Below are positions 31,156 to 40,958 of a stretch of DNA of 51,173 bases, piece after piece (the stretch's first letter is position 1; each line of letters begins with the position of its first letter). Source of the stretch: an uncultured Clostridia bacterium (GTDB taxonomy: Bacteria > Bacillota > Clostridia > Oscillospirales > Ruminococcaceae). The notes below the pieces were generated by a model. The model was not told the origin of the DNA. It did not search any database and saw only the letters and a program-made list of their open reading frames with translations. The DNA is taken from assembly GCA_947624555.1 (NCBI GenBank), contig CANQKW010000010.1:1-51173 (forward strand), in the 5' to 3' direction. The position numbers and the translations under genes are program-made.

Positions 31156-31830
31156 ATGAATTTCAAGGAAGAATATAAATCGGCAATGGAAAAAATTTCC
31201 CCCGACGAAAACGTTTCGCAAAAAATTGAACAGGCGGTTTTGAATGAAATTTCGGGAAAAACCGCTGCGAAGAAGAAAAAACCGTTTTACGTCTGTGCGG
31301 CATTTTCGGGAGCAGCCTGCGCTGCCGCTGCGGCGATTATACTGGTAAACGTCCTGCACGTTCGTACACCAAATAATTTAAGCGCAGAAACACCCTCTGC
31401 AAGCGGAACTTCAAACCTTACTGCAGGCTTTGAAATTTCCGAAGATAAAGCCGAAACGGATATAATTTCCGAAGAGTTTGAACCGACCGATTTTCAGGCT
31501 GCGAACGTAAACGGCTCTTTCAAGGAACAGGACGAGGGCGTTTTCGAAAACGATGCCGACGAACCTAAAGACAGCCTTTCTTCGGCAAATACGGCAGAAT
31601 ATGAGCTGATTTTTACCCCCGAAGGAGATGTTCTCCTTGTCGGACAAAATGAAACGAAAAAATACTCGCCCGAAGGAGTGGTTTCGCATTACACCGATAA
31701 CGCCGATATTGCCGTTTCGTCGGTAAAATGCAGTGACAGCACAGTCGCAGGCGTCGCCGTAAAGGAAAATTTCCTGTATATTTTCGAGGAAGATCTGCAC
31801 ACCGCCGCCGTATACAAACTGAAAAACTGA
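31156..31830 (+). CDS. Putative membrane anti-sigma factor
   Basis: 224 residues behind AAAGGAG. Cytoplasmic N-terminus (about 1-42, charged and helical), one transmembrane helix (about 44-66, VCAAFSGAACAAAAAIILV) and a 150-residue extracellular part rich in acidic residues with a LIFTPEGDVLLVG beta segment. The layout, directly after an ECF sigma gene, is that of an anti-sigma factor, though no zinc-binding ZAS motif is seen. Confidence 0.65.
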   Translation: MNFKEEYKSAMEKISPDENVSQKIEQAVLNEISGKTAAKKKKPFYVCAAFSGAACAAAAAIILVNVLHVRTPNNLSAETPSASGTSNLTAGFEISEDKAETDIISEEFEPTDFQAANVNGSFKEQDEGVFENDADEPKDSLSSANTAEYELIFTPEGDVLLVGQNETKKYSPEGVVSHYTDNADIAVSSVKCSDSTVAGVAVKENFLYIFEEDLHTAAVYKLKN

Positions 31831-31843
31831 CATATATTCAGAT

Positions 31844-31874
31844 TATCCGAGGAAATTTTCCTCGGATTTTTTAT
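31844..31874 (+). terminator. Terminator of the ECF operon
   Basis: ATCCGAGG-N7-CCTCGGAT then TTTTTTAT. Confidence 0.92.
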
Positions 31875-31974
31875 GCCGTTCGCTCAAAAAGTCAAAAATT
31901 ATTTCCGATTTCGGGCAATTTTTTCTTTTATGTAAAATTTTTCTGAAAAAATTGTAAAAATCACAAAAAAAGGG

Positions 31975-32004
31975 GTTGAAATGTTGAAATTATTTTGGTA
32001 TAAT
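31975..32004 (+). promoter_or_regulatory. Promoter of the PAS/GGDEF/EAL gene
   Basis: TTGAAA 31975-31980, 18 bp, TATAAT 31999-32004. Confidence 0.7.
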
Positions 32005-32092
32005 GTATATAGTAAATGAATAATATACTTCATTGTGTGAATTAAAATCCGATAATATAAAAAGCATTATACCCAAACAAGAGGTGATAATA

Positions 32093-34630
32093 GTGTCAAG
32101 ACTTGATAAAGCGGTATTAAACAGCGGAAATTATGCATTTATAATGAAATATAAATCAGGATTTCCCATTGAATTTTTCGGCAAGACAAACCCGTTTTCC
32201 GAAAAGAGAAAAACGATGCTCAGCGAAGTGATACACCCCGACGATTATATGCCGTTCTGCAGTATGGTAAACGAAGTGATAAACGGCAAGGGCAGCGAGA
32301 TAAAAACTCACGCAAGATTAAATACGTCGGGAGAGTACCGCTGGTATTATATGTCGGCGGCGGCGGACCACCCCGAAAAAGGCGCTACGGATTTCTGCGG
32401 AATGTTGTTCGATGTAACGGAATATCTGGAGTGCGAAAGCGAAGACGCCGTAATGCACAAATTTCGCACGAAATTAAAGGAAACCGCAAGCTCTGAAAAC
32501 GAGTTTGACCTGATCGATATTTTGGGGGAAAATTATCTTGAGCTTATCCAACAGCCGTTTTCGCATATAAAGGGGCTGTATTCCGCCATTGTCGCAAACG
32601 ACGGACATATAATTGCCTCGGCTTATCATCAGGACAAAAAGGCAAATCTCAACAAAATGAGCTACCAGCGAAAGAAAAATATACGGGTAAAGCACAGGAC
32701 CTGCGCTACGTGGGTTATTGCGGGAGAATCTCTCGAAGAAGTAAACGAAAGTGCGCCGCTGCTTGAAATAATGGTGCAGACCGTGTCGGAAATCGCAAAT
32801 TCCTATATCGTCATTGGCGAGGAAATGGAAAACAGCCAGAAGGCAAATAAACTTCTCGGAGAAAATTTTGAGGACCAGATACTCGTAAACAACGTGTATT
32901 CGCTGACGCTCAGGAGCGAAAATATCAGCGCCGCCTTTGCAGGAATAATTCCAATGATAACCGATTATTTCGGACTGGATAAAATGCTTTTCTGCGCAGA
33001 TACCGTACTGCCCGTAAAAGTCTATCATTGGGACGCTACGGGCGCATTGATACCCGTTGTTACGGACGCTATAAAAAACGATAAAATAAGCGAGCAGCTT
33101 GACGTAAACGCCGTTGTGTGCGTAAACGAAAAAGAGCTGTGGGACGAACCCGGCGCAAACAGAAGCTGCGCCGTATCAAGAGTACTTCAAAACGGCTGCT
33201 CTATGGGCGTTATCGTGTTTATTTCAAATCAGCCCGACAGAATTTGGTCAAACCGTGACAGAAAATTGCTCAGAAGTCTGACTTCCATTCTTGCGACTAT
33301 GATAAACCGTTCGTTCACGGAAAACGAGCTTGCTTTGTCGCAGGAACACCTTGAAAGGCTCGCCTACACCGACCATAACACGGGTATGCCCAACGAAAGC
33401 GCTTTTGAGCGTGATATGAAGGCAAAAATCAAATCTGAACATCGCTGTTCGATAATCTCGATAGAGCTTTCAAATTACAAGGCATTGTCCGAGTCGTTCA
33501 GCTATCAGTATGCGGACGGCGTGATAAAAAGCGTGGCTGAATATATCGCCGCAATACCCACTCACAGCGCCAAAAAAGTCTACCGCTATTCAAACGATAT
33601 ACTGTTTGTAACGCTTGACTGCGAGGGAAAAGGCGAGGCGGAGGGACTTGCAAAAACCATACTCACGAAATTCCGTTCTCCGTGGTTTTTAAACGAAACA
33701 GAGCATAAAATCGATATGTTCGCAGGAATAACCCACTGCCCCGACGACGCATACAGCTTTGAGGACTGCGTAAAAGCCGCAACAGGCACTCTTCGTCTTG
33801 CAAAAGACAGAAAAATGCACGACGCCGTTTCCTATTCGATCGACCTTGAAGAAAAGCTTGACGAAAATCTTCGTGTAAGACGACTGGTAGTTGACGCCGC
33901 CCAGAACGATTTCAGCGGATTTTACGTGCTTTACACGCCGATAATAAACGCCTCGACGGGAGAAATTATTTCCTGCGAGGGACATACGTTCTGGTCAAAC
34001 AACGAACTTATCGTCCCTAAGAACAAATATCTTCCTATTCTCGAACGTCTGGGGCTGGGCGACAAGGTTTTCGCTTACGTCGTAAGCAGATTTTGCAAAT
34101 TTTGCGCCGCTGCCCGTGAAAGCGGACTGGAAGATTTCAGCGTTTCATTCGATATAGCAGAGTCAACGCTGAGCACCGACAGCTGTATAATAATCCTGAA
34201 AAAATACCTTCAGGAATACAATCTTCCGCCGACGGCATTAAACGTAATAACTTCAGAAAGCTCAGGCACTCTTGCAAAATGCAATATGAACCTGCGGCAG
34301 CTTGCCTCGTACGGAATGAAAATCGCCGCCGATGATAAAAAAGACAGTTTTCTTACGGACGCTCTTCTTGAAAATCCTTTCATAAAGATGATAAAACTCA
34401 GCGTGAACCGTCTTTACGGCGACGAAGTTTCAACGGATTATGTAAGGTCTTTCATCAAAAAAGCTCACGAAAAAGGCATAGTGATCTGCATAAAAGGCGT
34501 GGACAGCGTGCAGATGCTTGAAACCGCAAATGACTTTGAAATTGATTGTATTCAGGGAATTATAAACGGCAGACCCCTCCATACCAAAGAATTTCTGAGC
34601 AGGCTGTCGGTAAAAGCAGGCAGCGATTAG
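32093..34630 (+). CDS. Large sensor with degenerate GGDEF and EAL domains
   Basis: 845 residues from GTG 32093, six bases after AGAGGTGAT; a longer frame begins at 32033 without a ribosome site. PAS-like N-terminus (about 10-115), a GAF-like middle (about 280-420), then a GGDEF-like domain in which the signature is RYSNDIL (residues about 498-504) instead of GGDEF, and an EAL-like domain with EGHTFW (629-634) where EALLRW is expected. Neither active site is intact, so it should be a signal receptor rather than a cyclase or phosphodiesterase. No membrane helix. Terminator at 34659. Confidence 0.82.
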   Translation: MSRLDKAVLNSGNYAFIMKYKSGFPIEFFGKTNPFSEKRKTMLSEVIHPDDYMPFCSMVNEVINGKGSEIKTHARLNTSGEYRWYYMSAAADHPEKGATDFCGMLFDVTEYLECESEDAVMHKFRTKLKETASSENEFDLIDILGENYLELIQQPFSHIKGLYSAIVANDGHIIASAYHQDKKANLNKMSYQRKKNIRVKHRTCATWVIAGESLEEVNESAPLLEIMVQTVSEIANSYIVIGEEMENSQKANKLLGENFEDQILVNNVYSLTLRSENISAAFAGIIPMITDYFGLDKMLFCADTVLPVKVYHWDATGALIPVVTDAIKNDKISEQLDVNAVVCVNEKELWDEPGANRSCAVSRVLQNGCSMGVIVFISNQPDRIWSNRDRKLLRSLTSILATMINRSFTENELALSQEHLERLAYTDHNTGMPNESAFERDMKAKIKSEHRCSIISIELSNYKALSESFSYQYADGVIKSVAEYIAAIPTHSAKKVYRYSNDILFVTLDCEGKGEAEGLAKTILTKFRSPWFLNETEHKIDMFAGITHCPDDAYSFEDCVKAATGTLRLAKDRKMHDAVSYSIDLEEKLDENLRVRRLVVDAAQNDFSGFYVLYTPIINASTGEIISCEGHTFWSNNELIVPKNKYLPILERLGLGDKVFAYVVSRFCKFCAAARESGLEDFSVSFDIAESTLSTDSCIIILKKYLQEYNLPPTALNVITSESSGTLAKCNMNLRQLASYGMKIAADDKKDSFLTDALLENPFIKMIKLSVNRLYGDEVSTDYVRSFIKKAHEKGIVICIKGVDSVQMLETANDFEIDCIQGIINGRPLHTKEFLSRLSVKAGSD

Positions 34631-34658
34631 CCGCAAATTAAAATTGTACCGTATTGTC

Positions 34659-34696
34659 AAAAAAGCCGAAGATTTTAAAAAATTCTTCGGCTTTTT
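34659..34696 (+). terminator. Terminator
   Basis: AAAAAGCCGAAGA and TCTTCGGCTTTTT pair across a loop of about 11 bases. Same stem core as the terminator at 22892. Confidence 0.92.
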
Positions 34697-34745
34697 GGCA
34701 TTTTCGGCGAAATTTCTCTCAAAAAATTATTTCACAAGTTTTCTA

Positions 34746-34774
34746 TTGAAAATCGGCAGAAAAAGGTATATAAT
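34746..34774 (+). promoter_or_regulatory. Promoter of the SEDS gene
   Basis: TTGAAA 34746-34751, 17 bp, TATAAT 34769-34774. Confidence 0.82.
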
Positions 34775-34835
34775 AAGTAGTGTGTAACCATAGTAAACGA
34801 AACAGTTACTATAATTTCAATTACGGTAAAAAATT

Positions 34836-35990
34836 ATGACTAAAATTAAATCTGTTTTAAAATTCTTTCTGACGCATTTAAAGAAAATAGACAAAGTGCT
34901 GGCGATAATCTGTATAGCTTTGAGCGCTTTCGATATTTTTCTGGTAAACGAGATGTACAATACGGGCGTTTTTGAAAGCAGCTCCGTTGTGACAACGCAG
35001 CTTACGGCGGTGATTTTGGGGATTGTAATAGCGTCGGTCATCAGCTTTGTCGATTATAAATTCATCTCGAAATATTGGTTCATATACGCTCCCGTTGCGG
35101 TGATATTGCAGCTTTTGCTGTTCACACCGTTAGGACGTCAGCGCGACGACGACGTGGCGTGGCTCGATTTCGGCTTTTTCAATCTTCAGCCGTCCGAAAT
35201 ATTGAAATTTGTGTTTATTTTGACGCTTGCAACGCACATTTCAAAGCTTGGCGACCGTCTTAATTCTCCTAAGCATTTTCTGCTCGTTTGCGTACACGGA
35301 CTTTTCCCCGTTGCGCTTATCCTGAAACAAGGCGACGCAGGCTCTGCACTGGTTTTTCTGTTCATCTTTATCTGTATGCTCTTTATGGGCGGAATTTCGT
35401 GGAAATATATTGCCGCTGTCATCGTGTCGATACCGCCGATAATGATTTTGGTGTGGAATTTCGTAATGAAAGACCACCACAAAAACCGCTTTTTGGTGCT
35501 TTTCGACCAGCAAATGCAGGAGGCAGAACGCCTGGGAATTTATATGCAGCAGTATGACGGCAAAATAGCGCTGGGTTCGGGGCAACTGACGGGACTGGGC
35601 TTTGAGGACACGTCGAATTACACCTATACCCCCGAAATGTACAACGACTTTGTGTTCTCGTTTATAGGAATGACGCTCGGATTTATAGGCTGTATAGCGG
35701 TGGTAATAGTCCTCGCTCTTCTCTGCCTGAAACTTTTGTCGGACGCCTCGGGTGCGTCCGAGCCCCTCGGAAAGCTTATCTGCGTAGGAGTTTTTGCAAT
35801 GGTATTCTTCCATTGCGTTATAAATATAGGAATGGTGCTGTCGGTAGTCCCCGTAATAGGCATACCGCTGCCTTTCATAAGCACGGGCGGCACGGCAATG
35901 ATGATGATGCATGCTTGTGTGGGGCTTGTACTGAGCGTATCCGCCCACAAGGAAAAGGAAAAACACCTTTTTTATACGGAAAAAGACTAG
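34836..35990 (+). CDS. SEDS-family peptidoglycan glycosyltransferase (RodA/FtsW/SpoVE-like)
   Basis: 384 residues with about ten transmembrane helices. Family blocks: LQPSEILKFVFIL, LKQGDAGSALVF (the Asp of this loop is the catalytic-type acid), the long outer loop with YDGKIALGSGQLTG, and the C-terminal LPFISTGGTAMMM. It polymerises lipid II with a partner penicillin-binding protein that is not in this window. Which of elongation, division or sporulation it serves cannot be told. The ribosome site is weak. Probably co-transcribed with the next gene (34 bp). Confidence 0.93.
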   Translation: MTKIKSVLKFFLTHLKKIDKVLAIICIALSAFDIFLVNEMYNTGVFESSSVVTTQLTAVILGIVIASVISFVDYKFISKYWFIYAPVAVILQLLLFTPLGRQRDDDVAWLDFGFFNLQPSEILKFVFILTLATHISKLGDRLNSPKHFLLVCVHGLFPVALILKQGDAGSALVFLFIFICMLFMGGISWKYIAAVIVSIPPIMILVWNFVMKDHHKNRFLVLFDQQMQEAERLGIYMQQYDGKIALGSGQLTGLGFEDTSNYTYTPEMYNDFVFSFIGMTLGFIGCIAVVIVLALLCLKLLSDASGASEPLGKLICVGVFAMVFFHCVINIGMVLSVVPVIGIPLPFISTGGTAMMMMHACVGLVLSVSAHKEKEKHLFYTEKD

Positions 35991-36024
35991 TCCGCCGTTT
36001 ATTTGCGAACTGAAAGGACATTCT

Positions 36025-37275
36025 ATGAAACCTGTTGTAAAGAAAATCGAAGAAATATACCCGAAAAACTCGGTCGAAACGCAGATAAAGCGCTACCGTG
36101 CCGCAGAATGCGGTTTTGCCGAGCATTTCGGCTCGTTGGAAGAGCACAGGTTCTTTTCTGCTCCGGGAAGAACGGAAATCTGCGGAAATCATACCGACAA
36201 AAGCTGCGGAAAAGCCTTTGCAGCAAGCGTTGACCTTGATACGATAGCTGTCGCAGAACCGACCGGCGACAATATGATAGTCATAAAATCCGAAGGTTTT
36301 GACGAGGACAGAATTGATATAAACGACCTTGACGCCAAAGAAGAAGAAAAACAGACCTCTGCCGCCCTCATCAGAGGCGCAGTCAAAGGCTTTAAGAGAA
36401 AAGGCTATAATATCGGCGGATTTAAGGCTTTTACCTCGTCAAAGGTAATAAAAGGTTCGGGACTGGGCAGTTCGGCGGCGTTTGAAGTGCTTATCGGCAC
36501 GATAATCAACCACCTTTTCAACGACGGACAGGTGCGCTCTTCGACAATATCTCAAATCGCAAGATTTGCCGAAAACGAGTATTTCGGAAAACCGTCGGGA
36601 CTTATCGACCAGGTCGCCTGTGCAGTCGGAGGATTTGTTGCAATAGATTTCAAGGACGACGGTATGCCCATAATCGAAGAAATCCACTGCGATTTCGACC
36701 AATACCATCATGCGCTTTGTATTGTCGATACAGGAGCGCCTGTCGGCGATTTCAGCGAAGAATACAACGAGATATACAGCGAAATGAACGCCGTTGCAGG
36801 CTATTTTGACTGTGAAAGCCTCCGTCAGCTCTCAACCGAAGATATTTTGCTCAATATCAACGATTTGCGGCGAATTTACGGCGACAGGGCGGTCCTTCGC
36901 TCAATCCATTTCTTTAATGAAAACGAGCGTGTCGAAAAAATCGTACACGCTCTCAGAAATGAAAATTTCGACGGATTTTTGTCGTCCGTAAAAGAAAGCG
37001 GCGACTCGTCATTCAAATATCTGCAAAATATCTATTCTCCGAAGGATTTGCGGACTCAGCCGCTCAGTATTGCTCTTAACGTGGCAGAGGACGTTCTTCA
37101 CAGAAAAGGCGCCTGCCGTGTACACGGGGCAGGATTTAAAGGCTCGATACAGGCGTTTGTTCCGTATGAGGATCTGCAGCAGTTCAAGATGAATATGGAG
37201 AAAATTTTCGGCATAAATTCCTGCCATATTCTCTCAATAAGAAACGTCGGCGGCTGTGAAGTACTGCCCGTGTAG
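36025..37275 (+). CDS. galK: Galactokinase-like GHMP kinase
   Basis: 416 residues after GAAAGGA. The galactokinase motif is APGRTEICGNHTDKSCG (46-62), the phosphate loop GSGLGSSAA (144-152) and the third GHMP motif GAGFKGSIQAFV near the C-terminus. It should phosphorylate galactose or a related sugar at C1. The motif ICGNHTD replaces the classical LIGEHTD; clostridial galactokinases often have this form. No Leloir pathway genes are next to it, which leaves the substrate open. Its stop directly adjoins the hflX stop (convergent, no gap). Confidence 0.85.
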   Translation: MKPVVKKIEEIYPKNSVETQIKRYRAAECGFAEHFGSLEEHRFFSAPGRTEICGNHTDKSCGKAFAASVDLDTIAVAEPTGDNMIVIKSEGFDEDRIDINDLDAKEEEKQTSAALIRGAVKGFKRKGYNIGGFKAFTSSKVIKGSGLGSSAAFEVLIGTIINHLFNDGQVRSSTISQIARFAENEYFGKPSGLIDQVACAVGGFVAIDFKDDGMPIIEEIHCDFDQYHHALCIVDTGAPVGDFSEEYNEIYSEMNAVAGYFDCESLRQLSTEDILLNINDLRRIYGDRAVLRSIHFFNENERVEKIVHALRNENFDGFLSSVKESGDSSFKYLQNIYSPKDLRTQPLSIALNVAEDVLHRKGACRVHGAGFKGSIQAFVPYEDLQQFKMNMEKIFGINSCHILSIRNVGGCEVLPV

Positions 37276-38499
37276 TCAGTCGGTTACATACTCGCTCATC
37301 TGCTTTATCAGAACGACATCGACCAGAGCGTCAAGCAAAACTCCTTTTTCGGTGTATTCTTCGGAAAAAATCTTGCCGTTTTCCCGTATCTGCGACGAAA
37401 GACCCGCCTTGTCATAAGGCAGCAGGAGTTTCATTCGCTTTGATGTCTGAGGAAGATTTACGGCAATAGCGTGCAAAAGCTCGTCGATACCCTCGTTGTT
37501 TTTTGCGGAGATTTTCACCGTTTTTTCATCGGTAGGAATGTTTTCGGCGATCTTATCGCACTTGTTTAAAACGGTAACAACAGGAATATCCGCTGCGCCA
37601 AGCTCCGCCAGAGTCCTTAAAGTGACGTCGGTTTTTTCTGACAGATCGGGGTCCGAAACGTCGCATACGTGAATTATAATATCAGCGCAGGCTGCCTCTT
37701 CAAGCGTTGATTTAAACGCCTCTACGAGATTATGAGGAAGTCTGCGGATAAGACCGACGGTGTCCACTATCAGAAGATTTCGTCCGTCGGGCAGCTCTAT
37801 TGCCCTTGAAGTCGGGTCAAGCGTTGCAAAAAGCTTATCTTCGGCAAGAACGTCCGCACCCGTCAAAAGGTTAAGCAAAGTGGATTTTCCTGCGTTTGTA
37901 TATCCGACAATTGCGCCGACTTGAACATTGTCCTTTTTTCTTCTTCCCCGTGAAAAGCTGCGGCGCTGTTCAAGCTCTTTAAGTTCATCGGAGAGCTTGT
38001 CAATTCTTCTTCGGATATGGCGTCGGTCAGTTTCAAGCTGAGTTTCACCGGGACCTCTCGTTCCGATACCGCCGCCAAGCCTCGACAAATGCGTTCCTAT
38101 ACCTGCTAATCTCGGCAAACGATAACGCAGCTGCGCCAATTCTACTTGCAGTTTGCCTTCGGCGGAAACGGCTCTTTTAGCAAAAATATCCAGAATAAGC
38201 ATTGTCCTGTCGATGACACGAACTTCGGTTTCGTCCTCGATATTTCGTATCTGCGAGGCAGTAAGCTCGCAGTCAAATATTAAAAGGTCAGCGTCAAGCC
38301 TTTGGCAAAGCTCCTTTACTTCAGCAAGTTTTCCCTCGCCGATAACGGTTGCGGCACTGTAAGCGTCGCGTTTCTGCACGACTCTTGCGACTTCTGACGC
38401 ACCTGCTGTCTGCGCAAGCTGAGAAAGCTCGTCAAGTGAAACGTCAACGTCAAATTCTCCCGTATCGGCGCTTATTAAAATTACTTTTTCTACGTTCAT
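37276..38499 (-). CDS. hflX: GTPase HflX
   Basis: 407 residues behind AAAGGTGG. HflX N-terminal domain (VIGEGKLAEVKELCQ), Gly-rich linker (RLGGGIGTRGPGETQLETDRR) and G domain with GYTNAGKST, DTVGLIRRLPHNLV and NKCDK. It binds the 50S ribosome and splits stalled ribosomes. A consensus promoter stands upstream at 38553-38581. Confidence 0.97.
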   Translation of the reverse strand: MNVEKVILISADTGEFDVDVSLDELSQLAQTAGASEVARVVQKRDAYSAATVIGEGKLAEVKELCQRLDADLLIFDCELTASQIRNIEDETEVRVIDRTMLILDIFAKRAVSAEGKLQVELAQLRYRLPRLAGIGTHLSRLGGGIGTRGPGETQLETDRRHIRRRIDKLSDELKELEQRRSFSRGRRKKDNVQVGAIVGYTNAGKSTLLNLLTGADVLAEDKLFATLDPTSRAIELPDGRNLLIVDTVGLIRRLPHNLVEAFKSTLEEAACADIIIHVCDVSDPDLSEKTDVTLRTLAELGAADIPVVTVLNKCDKIAENIPTDEKTVKISAKNNEGIDELLHAIAVNLPQTSKRMKLLLPYDKAGLSSQIRENGKIFSEEYTEKGVLLDALVDVVLIKQMSEYVTD

Positions 38500-38552
38500 T
38501 GAACCACCTTTTTACCGAAAAAAATCATCGGAAATACTCCGAATGTATGACA

Positions 38553-38581
38553 ATTATAGCACAAATACTGTTCTTTGTCAA
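38553..38581 (-). promoter_or_regulatory. hflX promoter
   Basis: Minus strand TTGACA (38576-38581), 17 bp, TATAAT (38553-38558). Confidence 0.92.
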
Positions 38582-38640
38582 CAAGGTCAACAAGAGCAGG
38601 CTAATTCAAAACGAAAGGCATTTTGAAGAAAGGCAGAATT

Positions 38641-40119
38641 ATGAAATTCAAAAGATACGATGTTTTAATTGTCGGCACGGGCATATCGGGCATATATGCT
38701 GCGCTCAATCTCGACAGTTCGCTCAATGTACTTATGCTCAGCAAGCGTGAGCTTACGCTTTGCAATTCCGCTTTGGCGCAAGGCGGCGTGGCAGCAGTTA
38801 TGGACAGAAAAAACGACGATTTTGAGCTGCACATCAAGGACACTCTTATTGCGGGACAATACAAAAATAATGTAGACAACGTGAAAATTCTCGTCGAGCA
38901 AGGTCCTTTTGACGTTGAGCGTCTTGCCGAAAAATACGGCGTAGATTTTGACAGAAACGAGGACGGCACGCTTGCCCTGACGCTTGAAGGCGGACATTCA
39001 CGCCGCAGAATAGCTCACCACAAGGATACCACGGGAAAAGAGATAGAAACTTCCCTGATAGAGCAGATAAGCAAGCTTAAAAACGTTTCGGTCATCAATA
39101 ATTCCGTGCTGAGCCGTCTGGAAAGAAAAGACAATATTTTCTTCGCAGAAGTTATCACTCAGGACAGCGACAGAGAATATTTCTGCGCCGATTATGTAAT
39201 TTTGGCAACCGGCGGTATCGGACGAGTATACAATTACACGACAAATTCCGCTATCGCAACAGGCGACGGAATACAGTTTGCGTATAATCTCGGCGCAGAA
39301 ATCAAAAATTTAAGCTACGTCCAGTTTCACCCGACGGCGTTTGCCGATAAAAAGGACCGTGAGTGCTTTCTTATTTCCGAGGCAGTCAGAGGCGAAGGCG
39401 CTTACCTGCTAAACTGCAACAAAAAACGGTTTATGCCCGACTATGAACCCGAAAGAAAAGAGCTTGCCCCCCGTGACGTGGTATCAAAATGCATAATGGA
39501 AGAACAGAAAAAAACGGGTTCTGACGAATTTTGGCTTGATATTTCCCATAAAGACGCCGATTTCATCAAAAACCGTTTCCCGATGATATACGAAAATGTG
39601 CTTAAAAAAGGTTATGATATGACCAAAGAGCCTATCCCCATCTATCCCTGCCAGCATTATCTTATGGGAGGAATAAACGTCGACGGCAAAGGCGCTACGA
39701 ATATCGAAGGACTTTATGCCGCAGGAGAGTGCTCTCATACAGGCGTTCACGGTAAAAACCGCTTAGCGTCAAATTCTCTTCTTGAGGCTCTGGTATTTTC
39801 GAGATTGATAGCCGAAGATATAAATTCTCACAAAAGAATTGACAGCCGCTCGGAAATAGAGTACGATATGTCCTCTCCTCACGGAAAACCTCTTCCCAAG
39901 GGCATCAAAACCGAGATACGTGACATAATGCAAAACTCGTACTTCGTTTTCCCGAATTACAAAGAGGCTGAAAAAGGCTTTAAGCGTGTTTCGGAGATCA
40001 AAAAAGATTTTGAAAACAACAGCTATGAAATAACCGCCGAATACGTTGAAACCAGATCTCTCGTAACGGTAGCATATATAATTCTTAAAGAAATACTTGA
40101 AAGGAAAGACGAACAATGA
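38641..40119 (+). CDS. nadB: L-aspartate oxidase
   Basis: 492 residues from ATG 38641. FAD-binding start (YDVLIVGTGISGIYAALN), SALAQGGVAAV, and the active-site region RVYNYTTNSAIATGDGIQFA, EAVRGEGAYLLN, GVHGKNRLASNSLLEALV. It oxidises aspartate to iminoaspartate for de novo NAD synthesis. The C-terminal helical domain is shorter than in E. coli NadB (about 540 residues). It overlaps nadC by 4 bp (ATGA). No nadA is in the window. Confidence 0.95.
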   Translation: MKFKRYDVLIVGTGISGIYAALNLDSSLNVLMLSKRELTLCNSALAQGGVAAVMDRKNDDFELHIKDTLIAGQYKNNVDNVKILVEQGPFDVERLAEKYGVDFDRNEDGTLALTLEGGHSRRRIAHHKDTTGKEIETSLIEQISKLKNVSVINNSVLSRLERKDNIFFAEVITQDSDREYFCADYVILATGGIGRVYNYTTNSAIATGDGIQFAYNLGAEIKNLSYVQFHPTAFADKKDRECFLISEAVRGEGAYLLNCNKKRFMPDYEPERKELAPRDVVSKCIMEEQKKTGSDEFWLDISHKDADFIKNRFPMIYENVLKKGYDMTKEPIPIYPCQHYLMGGINVDGKGATNIEGLYAAGECSHTGVHGKNRLASNSLLEALVFSRLIAEDINSHKRIDSRSEIEYDMSSPHGKPLPKGIKTEIRDIMQNSYFVFPNYKEAEKGFKRVSEIKKDFENNSYEITAEYVETRSLVTVAYIILKEILERKDEQ

Positions 40120-40958
40120 TACTTCTCCCGTTTTATGTGGACGATCTGATAAAAACTGCGCTTTCAGAGGATATAAATTATATCGACAGCACCGCAGACC
40201 TGCTTATTGACGACAACGATATGTCCGAGGCATATTTTATGGCAAAGGACAACGGCGTTCTTGCAGGAATTGAAGTAGCTTTGAGAGTTTTTACAATTCT
40301 TGACCCCGAGCTTAAAATCGAAATTCTCAAAAAAGACGGCGATAAGGTCAAAAACGGCGATATAATTGCGAATTTCAGCGGTCACACACGCCTTATGCTC
40401 AAAGCGGAGCGCACTTCGCTCAATATTTTACAGCATATGAGCGGAATTGCGACATATACCGATATGTGCGTCGAGGCAGTCAAAGGAACGAATGCCTCGA
40501 TAACCGATACAAGAAAAACGCTGCCGGGACTTCGTGCGCTGCAAAAATATGCGGTAACAGTAGGCGGCGGCAAAAATCACCGTTATAATCTCACGGACGC
40601 CGCAATGTTAAAGGACAACCATATCGACGCTTACGGAGGAATTGTCCCCGCTGTCGAGGCGTTGAGAAAAAAAGCAGGACATATGCTGCAAATCGAAGTT
40701 GAAACGAGAAATATCGACGAGGTAAAAGAGGCTCTTTCCTGCGGCGTAAATGTAATAATGCTCGATAATATGACAAACGAACAGATGAAACAGGCAGTCG
40801 CCCTTATAAACGGAAAAGCCAAAACCGAGGCGTCAGGCAACGTAACGCTTGAAAATATCCGTGAAAAAGCCGAAACAGGCGTGGATATAATAAGTCTGGG
40901 CGCTCTTACTCACAGCGTGAAAGCATTTGATATATCAATGAAGTGGAGGAAAAAATAA
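40116..40958 (+). CDS. nadC: Nicotinate-nucleotide diphosphorylase (carboxylating)
   Basis: 280 residues. Quinolinate phosphoribosyltransferase motifs: DTRKTLPGLRALQKYAV, GGGKNHRYNLTDAAMLKDNH, and the C-terminal ISLGALTHSVKAFDIS. It converts quinolinate and PRPP to nicotinate mononucleotide, CO2 and PPi. Translationally coupled to nadB, and its last codon overlaps the next start. Confidence 0.97.
   Translation: MILLPFYVDDLIKTALSEDINYIDSTADLLIDDNDMSEAYFMAKDNGVLAGIEVALRVFTILDPELKIEILKKDGDKVKNGDIIANFSGHTRLMLKAERTSLNILQHMSGIATYTDMCVEAVKGTNASITDTRKTLPGLRALQKYAVTVGGGKNHRYNLTDAAMLKDNHIDAYGGIVPAVEALRKKAGHMLQIEVETRNIDEVKEALSCGVNVIMLDNMTNEQMKQAVALINGKAKTEASGNVTLENIREKAETGVDIISLGALTHSVKAFDISMKWRKK

Noticed and set aside
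38500-38640. Promoter for nadB in the gap with hflX
   Set aside because: Only a weak TTGTCA-N-CTAATT match on the plus strand; not reported as a feature.
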